From Aquimarina muelleri DSM 19832 (GTDB lineage: Bacteria > Bacteroidota > Bacteroidia > Flavobacteriales > Flavobacteriaceae), in contig NZ_AUML01000045.1 in assembly GCF_000430665.1 (NCBI RefSeq), positions 1 through 39,442 of the forward strand: a stretch of DNA of 39,442 nt. The letters are read 5' to 3'. Position numbers and translations under genes: made by a program. Below the pieces are notes generated by a model. That model was given only the letters and a program-made list of their open reading frames with translations, had not been told where the DNA came from and did not search any database. Positions 35,587 to 39,442 of this stretch are shown here, one piece after another; positions within the stretch are counted from its first letter, which is position 1, and every line of letters begins with the position of its first letter.

Positions 35587-38163
35587 ATGAAAAAAATTAT
35601 ACTCTTATTACTCGCTATACCCATATTAGGATATAGTCAAATACCATCATATTATAATGATGTAAACCTTAATGCAACAGGAACAACTTTAAAAAGCGAG
35701 TTAAGTACTAAAGTAACCAATACGCATTCTACATTTCTGTCATATACTCCAGGAGTTTGGAACGCTTTAAAGCAAACAGACTTAGCTCCATCTAATTCTT
35801 CTAAAGTAGTTTTGTTATATGGATATAACGATACAGACGGAAACTCTAATAACGATAGAACAAGAGGGGTTAATAATAACGGAGGAGGATCTACGGATTG
35901 GAACAGAGAGCATGTGTATCCAAAATCTTTAGGGAATCCAAATTTAGGAACATCAGGCCCAGGAGCAGATGCACATCACTTAAGACCTGCAGATGTAGGA
36001 CGAAACTCATCCAGAGGTAGTAGAAAATTTGCAGATGGTTCTGGTAACTCTGGAACAACTTCTCAAGGATATTGGTATCCAGGAGATGAGTGGAAAGGAG
36101 ATGTTGCACGAATGATGATGTATATGTACATTCGTTATGGTAATCGTTGTTTGCCAAAAAATGTAGGAGTTGGTTCTAAAGCTACCAATGATAGTAATAT
36201 GTTGCAATTATTTTTAGAATGGAATGCAGAGGATCCTGTATCAGCACTAGAGTTACAACGTAATCCTGTTCTGGAAAACCTACAAGGTAATCGAAATCCA
36301 TTTATAGACAACCCTGCATTTGCAACACAAATATGGGGAGGACCACAAGCCGAAAACAGATTTGGAACTACAGGAGGAAGCGATACACAAGCACCAACGG
36401 TACCTGCAAATTTGGTAGCAGCTAATACAACAACAACCTCTACCATACTTTCATGGAGCGCTTCTACAGATAATACAGCGGTTACAGGATATAATGTATA
36501 TAGAAACAATGCGCTAGTAAGTACTGCAAACACAACAAATTATACCGTTTCTGGCTTAAGTCCTAATACATCGTATTCGTTTTATGTAAGAGCAAAAGAT
36601 GCGGCGGGTAATGTTTCAGCATCCAGTACTACAATTAATGTAACTACCCAAAATATAGCAACAGGAGGAGATGCTACAGCATTATTTTTTTCTGAATATG
36701 TAGAGGGGTCTTCTAATAATAAAGCACTAGAAATAGCAAATTATACAGGAGGATCCATTAATCTTTCTGGATACTCTATAAAAAGACAAACCAATGGTTC
36801 TGGATCATGGTCTACAGCATTAAATCTTTCTGGGGTTTTAGCAAATAACAATGTTTATGTAATAGCAAATAACTCGGCTACTAGCGTAGTTAAAAACAAT
36901 GCAGATTTAATATCTTCATCAGCAGCTCTAACATTTAATGGTAATGACCCAGTTGGCTTATTTAAAAATGGAGTTTTGATAGACATTATAGGAACTTTTA
37001 ACGGAGGGTCATCTAATTTTGCTAAAGATAAAACACTTAGAAGAAAATCAGGAATATCCTCGCCATCCACTACTTATAAGGTTGTAGAATGGGATTCGTA
37101 TTCTCAAAATACCTTTGACGATTTAGGAAAACATTCTTTTAGTAGCAGTAGTACTACTACAGATACTAAAGCTCCAAGCATTCCTACAAACTTAAAAGCT
37201 TCTAATATAGCAGAGAACAGTGCTCAAGTTTCTTGGACAGCATCAACAGATAATATAGGTGTAGAAGGATATTCTATTTATAAAGATGCTGTTTTACTTA
37301 CAACTACTTCTGTAAATAATTATAATATTTCGGGTCTTAGTTCGGGGACCACGTATTCTTTTAAAGTGTATGCTTATGATGCAGCAGGAAATGTATCTGC
37401 AGAAAGTAATTCGGTAACAATAACTACACAAGATGTTATTGCTACTCCATATTGTTCATCCAAAGGGAATACAGTTGATTATGAGTATATAGATTTTGTA
37501 GGAATAGGAGGTATTTCTAATACTACTCTTGCAAATGGAGGGTATGGAGATTTTACCTCACAGGTGGCAAATTTATCTTATGGTACTAATACTATTGTAG
37601 TAAGTGCTGGGTTTGCAAGTGCACCTTATAATGAATATTGGTCTGTATGGATTGATTTTAATAAAAACGGAACTTTTGAAGCTTCAGAAAAGGTAGTAAA
37701 TGAACTTTCTTCAAGCTCAGATAATTTATCTTATACCTTTGATGTACCCTCTGTTGCAGTATCTGGTACAACCAGAATGCGTGTTGCTATGAAATGGAAT
37801 TCTACTGGTACATCCTGCGAAACTTTTGGATATGGAGAGGTAGAGGATTATACCGTAAATATAGGGGCTGCTTCGGCTAAAACAAAAGGAACATCTTTTA
37901 TAAAAGTAAACGAAGAATTACAAAATAAAGAAAAAGTGTTTTCTGCCAAAGTATACCCAAATCCTGCTACAACATATATTAAAATAGAGGTAAAAAATAA
38001 TATAAATACGACTTTTGTAATGACTAACATGCAGGGTAGTGTAGTGAAATCAGGAAATACTTCTACTAACATGATTGATGTAGAGGGGCTAACTCCAGGT
38101 ATTTATTTTATAAAGATAACAGATGGCAATCAAAGTATTTCAGAGAAGATAATGCTTAGATAA
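35587..38163 (+). CDS. Secreted endonuclease I with FN3, lamin-tail and GEVED domains and T9SS sorting tail
   Basis: An 858-residue secreted nuclease. Signal peptide 1-18 (ends GYSQ). The endonuclease I (EndA/NucM-like) domain covers about 20-255, with the catalytic block DWNREHVYPKSLG (H109) and ADAHHLRPAD. FN3 domain at about 268-355; lamin-tail-type beta domain at about 363-515 (FFSEYVEGSSNNKALEIANY, SGYSIKR); second FN3 at about 528-615; GEVED domain at about 621-757 (YWSVWIDFNKNGTFEASEKV, GEVEDYTV). The tail is a type A T9SS sorting domain at about 788-858, with VYPNPATTYIKIEV and PGIYFIKI. It probably degrades extracellular DNA for nutrients or biofilm turnover. Confidence 0.92.
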   Translation: MKKIILLLLAIPILGYSQIPSYYNDVNLNATGTTLKSELSTKVTNTHSTFLSYTPGVWNALKQTDLAPSNSSKVVLLYGYNDTDGNSNNDRTRGVNNNGGGSTDWNREHVYPKSLGNPNLGTSGPGADAHHLRPADVGRNSSRGSRKFADGSGNSGTTSQGYWYPGDEWKGDVARMMMYMYIRYGNRCLPKNVGVGSKATNDSNMLQLFLEWNAEDPVSALELQRNPVLENLQGNRNPFIDNPAFATQIWGGPQAENRFGTTGGSDTQAPTVPANLVAANTTTTSTILSWSASTDNTAVTGYNVYRNNALVSTANTTNYTVSGLSPNTSYSFYVRAKDAAGNVSASSTTINVTTQNIATGGDATALFFSEYVEGSSNNKALEIANYTGGSINLSGYSIKRQTNGSGSWSTALNLSGVLANNNVYVIANNSATSVVKNNADLISSSAALTFNGNDPVGLFKNGVLIDIIGTFNGGSSNFAKDKTLRRKSGISSPSTTYKVVEWDSYSQNTFDDLGKHSFSSSSTTTDTKAPSIPTNLKASNIAENSAQVSWTASTDNIGVEGYSIYKDAVLLTTTSVNNYNISGLSSGTTYSFKVYAYDAAGNVSAESNSVTITTQDVIATPYCSSKGNTVDYEYIDFVGIGGISNTTLANGGYGDFTSQVANLSYGTNTIVVSAGFASAPYNEYWSVWIDFNKNGTFEASEKVVNELSSSSDNLSYTFDVPSVAVSGTTRMRVAMKWNSTGTSCETFGYGEVEDYTVNIGAASAKTKGTSFIKVNEELQNKEKVFSAKVYPNPATTYIKIEVKNNINTTFVMTNMQGSVVKSGNTSTNMIDVEGLTPGIYFIKITDGNQSISEKIMLR

Positions 38164-38190
38164 TTTTTTTTAAAAGTGTATTAATTCGGA

Positions 38191-38219
38191 AAAACCTCAT
38201 AGCAATATGAGGTTTTTTT
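38191..38219 (+). terminator. Terminator after the secreted endonuclease gene
   Basis: AAAACCTCAT (38191-38200) pairs with ATGAGGTTTT (38207-38216), followed by TTT. Confidence 0.85.
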
Positions 38220-38320
38220 AGGGTTAATACCATTTATCATTTGAATTTACTGGAATAAAATGTTCTTTTTATACCTCAATTTCAGAATAAATATAAACCG
38301 TAGCTCAGCTATGCTTAATA

Positions 38321-38374
38321 CCAGATCGAATCTGGCACAAACCTTCAAGGTTTTTTCAAAAACCTCGAAGGTTT
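38321..38374. repeat. Two adjacent hairpins with AACCTTCAAGGTT motif
   Basis: CCAGAT-CGA-ATCTGG (38321-38335) is followed at once by AAACCTTCAAGGTTTTT (38339-38355) pairing with AAAAACCTCGAAGGTTT (38358-38374; one mismatch). Each AACCTTCAAGGTT unit is itself a palindrome. A related unit recurs at about 38962-38976. Such elements are scattered between genes in many Flavobacteria, from memory. Confidence 0.7.
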
Positions 38375-38589
38375 AAATGGATGAGATTTGTTATTAGAAT
38401 TACTATCTCGATAGGTATAAGAGAACTTATTCTGAAAGTGAAAAATTTATTTTATTGGCTGGCTTGTAGAGAGAATAGGCTCCTGTAGAATTAGATATAG
38501 GGTTGTTTGGTATTATTGTACAGGAATGGAATTGTGCATATATTTCATACTGAAACATAAAAAAAAGGACAAAAAGGGAGGTTTTAAAA

Positions 38590-38683
38590 CACATTGTGGA
38601 GTTTAATTTTCCGAGGCTTGCCTCGAAAACAAAATATATTTTTGGAAGCATACCTCGTGAGTTTGATTCGAGGTTATTGATTT
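38590..38683 (+). repeat. Dispersed repeat, copy C
   Basis: Same orientation as copy B: CACATTGTGGAG, TTTAATTTTCCGAGGC, TTGCCTCGAAAACAAAATA, TTTTTGGAAGCATACC, TCGTGAGTTTGATTCGAGG, TTATTGATTT. It is the most complete copy. Internal complementary pieces (CGAGGC with GCCTCG; CCTCG with CGAGG) could fold into hairpins. The 21-bp tandem array begins 22 bp later. Confidence 0.8.
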
Positions 38684-38704
38684 GTTTATTACTACTTTAT
38701 ATAT

Positions 38705-38956
38705 ATTTCTCGACACTACGATGACATTTCTGAGTACCCCGATGATATTTCTTAGTACTCCGAGGTTATTTCTCAACACTCCGAACTTATTTCCTAACAC
38801 TCCGAAGGTATTTCCTGTGGCTCCGAGGTTGTTTCTTGCCACTTCGGGTCTATTTCTTGGTACTTCGAGGTTATTTCCTGTAACTCCAAGGTTGTATCTT
38901 GTCACTCCGAGCGTATTTCTTGGTATCTCAATAACATTTTTCAATACTCCGATCAA
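38705..38956. repeat. 21-bp tandem array, 12 units
   Basis: Twelve consecutive units of exactly 21 bp start at 38705, 38726, 38747 and so on to 38936, with no insertion or deletion. Each begins (A/G)TTTC(T/C) and carries a core close to ACTCCGAGGTT; positions 7-11 vary most. Because 21 is a multiple of three and the unit lacks stops in one frame of each strand, long frames run through on both strands, with heptapeptides of the type FLSTPRL (plus) and GVLRNNL (minus). A degenerate minisatellite is the simplest reading; a coding role is not established. Confidence 0.9.
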
Positions 38957-39153
38957 TTTTTTAAACCTTCAAGGTTTTTGGAAAAGCTTGAAGATTTGTG
39001 TCAAAAGCATAATAGTTTTTGATTAAAAAATCAACTTCAGGTACCAAAACGGATAGTAATCGATTAAATAATTAGTGGTTCAGTTGTTTTGTAGAACAAA
39101 GCCAATAGCGTCCTAAACGTAAAAAAGAGAAAGGGAAATTTGTTCCTCAAAGT

Positions 39154-39161
39154 TACCTTTG
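39154..39161 (+). promoter_or_regulatory. Candidate -7 element of the IS4-type transposase
   Basis: TACCTTTG fits TAnnTTTG 29 bp before the transposase ATG at 39191. Confidence 0.4.
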
Positions 39162-39190
39162 TGGTGCAACACAAAAAACACCTTTCTCCG

Positions 39191-39442
39191 ATGCTAAATA
39201 TAACTTTGTTTTCTCAAATAATCAGTAAACTAGATAAATCAAGATTCAAAAAACTAGTTAATTCTCACCAAAGCGACAAACATCAAAAAGGTTTTACTAG
39301 CTGGTCTCACTTGGTTTCAATGTTATTTTGTCAATTTGCTAATAGCCAATCTGTACGTGATATAAGTAATGGTCTTCGTTCTGCAACGGGTAATCTGAAT
39401 CATTTAGGGATGCTCAAAGCTCCATCAAAATCCACGTTGAGC
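39191..39442 (+). CDS. IS4-family (DUF4372-type) transposase, N-terminal part (cut by window end)
   Basis: An open frame from the ATG at 39191 to the last base gives 84 residues. It reads MLNITLFSQIISKLDKSRFK, then LVNSHQSDKHQKGFTSWSHL, VSMLFCQFANSQSVRDISNG, and NLNHLGMLKAPSKSTLS at the window edge. This is the N-terminal DUF4372 region of IS4-group transposases (KxFxTWxHLVxMLFCQ and LGxxxxPxKSTLS are its hallmarks). The catalytic DDE domain lies beyond the window. The left inverted repeat should be within about 120 bp upstream (the stretch CAATAGCGTCCTAAACG is a candidate), but cannot be fixed without the right end. Confidence 0.88.
   Translation, partial: MLNITLFSQIISKLDKSRFKKLVNSHQSDKHQKGFTSWSHLVSMLFCQFANSQSVRDISNGLRSATGNLNHLGMLKAPSKSTLS

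Larger units (their letters stand above)
38164..39190. other. Repeat-rich region between endonuclease gene and right-hand IS
   Basis: About 1 kb without a convincing gene. In order it holds the endonuclease terminator, paired hairpins (38321-38374), an inverted 11-bp pair (TTTCAGAATAA 38280-38290 with TTATTCTGAAA 38427-38437), a short minus-strand frame that may be a decayed secreted protein (38427-38597), repeat copy C, a 21-bp tandem array, another AAACCTTCAAGGTTT element (about 38962-38976), and the upstream part of an IS4-type element. Confidence 0.7.

Noticed and set aside
38705..38956. 21-bp array as a CRISPR array
   Set aside because: The units are contiguous with no unique spacers between them, and no cas genes are present.

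Overview
The window (39.4 kb, AT-rich) comes from a member of the Bacteroidota, almost certainly a marine-type Flavobacteriaceae. An Aquimarina-like genome is a plausible guess, but the genus cannot be proved from this sequence. The assignment rests on TAnnTTTG -7 promoter elements, lipoproteins with acidic residues after the lipobox Cys, a SusC-like TonB receptor, a type IX secretion (T9SS) C-terminal sorting domain, DUF2752 and CCC-motif membrane proteins, and a 6S-Flavo-type RNA between zapA and rny. Both ends of the window lie inside transposase genes (IS1380-like on the left, IS4/DUF4372-like on the right), so both end genes are partial.

Layout. 1-2500: the IS1380 tail, a secreted beta-helix lipoprotein and a small MITE-like inverted repeat. 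2500-3815: a tandemly duplicated pair, DUF2752 plus CCC-motif membrane protein, on the minus strand. 4000-4765: a small membrane protein overlapping an Smr-domain protein. 4800-6745: two paralogous lipoproteins that share an unrecognised domain, one of them carrying a calcium-binding thrombospondin type-3 segment. 6925-8073: a cysteine desulfurase. 8158-12329: an M23 peptidase followed by a TonB-dependent receptor (minus strand). 12393-14776: a divergent pair, a probable galactofuranosyltransferase and UDP-galactopyranose mutase. 14872-17243: coiled-coil protein, zapA, 6S RNA and rny (RNase Y). 17322-20513: a small hypothetical protein and clpC. 20847-24693: gyrA and a TPR protein. 24757-28036: a methyltransferase and pheT. 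28237-29783: three short, highly charged exported proteins. 30032-34817: a thioredoxin-like lipoprotein, then pta and ackA (acetyl-CoA to acetate with ATP). 34975-35163: an orphan six-cysteine peptide with a bacteriocin-type leader. 35587-38163: a multidomain secreted endonuclease I with a T9SS tail. 38164-39190: about 1 kb without convincing genes but full of repeats, then the right-hand IS.

Most of the middle is housekeeping (division, RNA turnover, protein quality control, topology, tRNA charging, acetate metabolism). The less ordinary material is at the edges and in intergenic DNA. A roughly 95-bp dispersed repeat occurs three times, and one copy is interrupted by a perfect 46-bp palindrome. 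A 12-unit, indel-free 21-bp tandem array has a unit core resembling the end of that dispersed repeat. Further points of interest are the duplicated membrane-protein pair, the lipoprotein domain family and the orphan cysteine-rich peptide. I found no CRISPR array, tRNA, rRNA, prophage or obvious new defence system. All assignments come from reading the sequence and from memory of families; no search was run.
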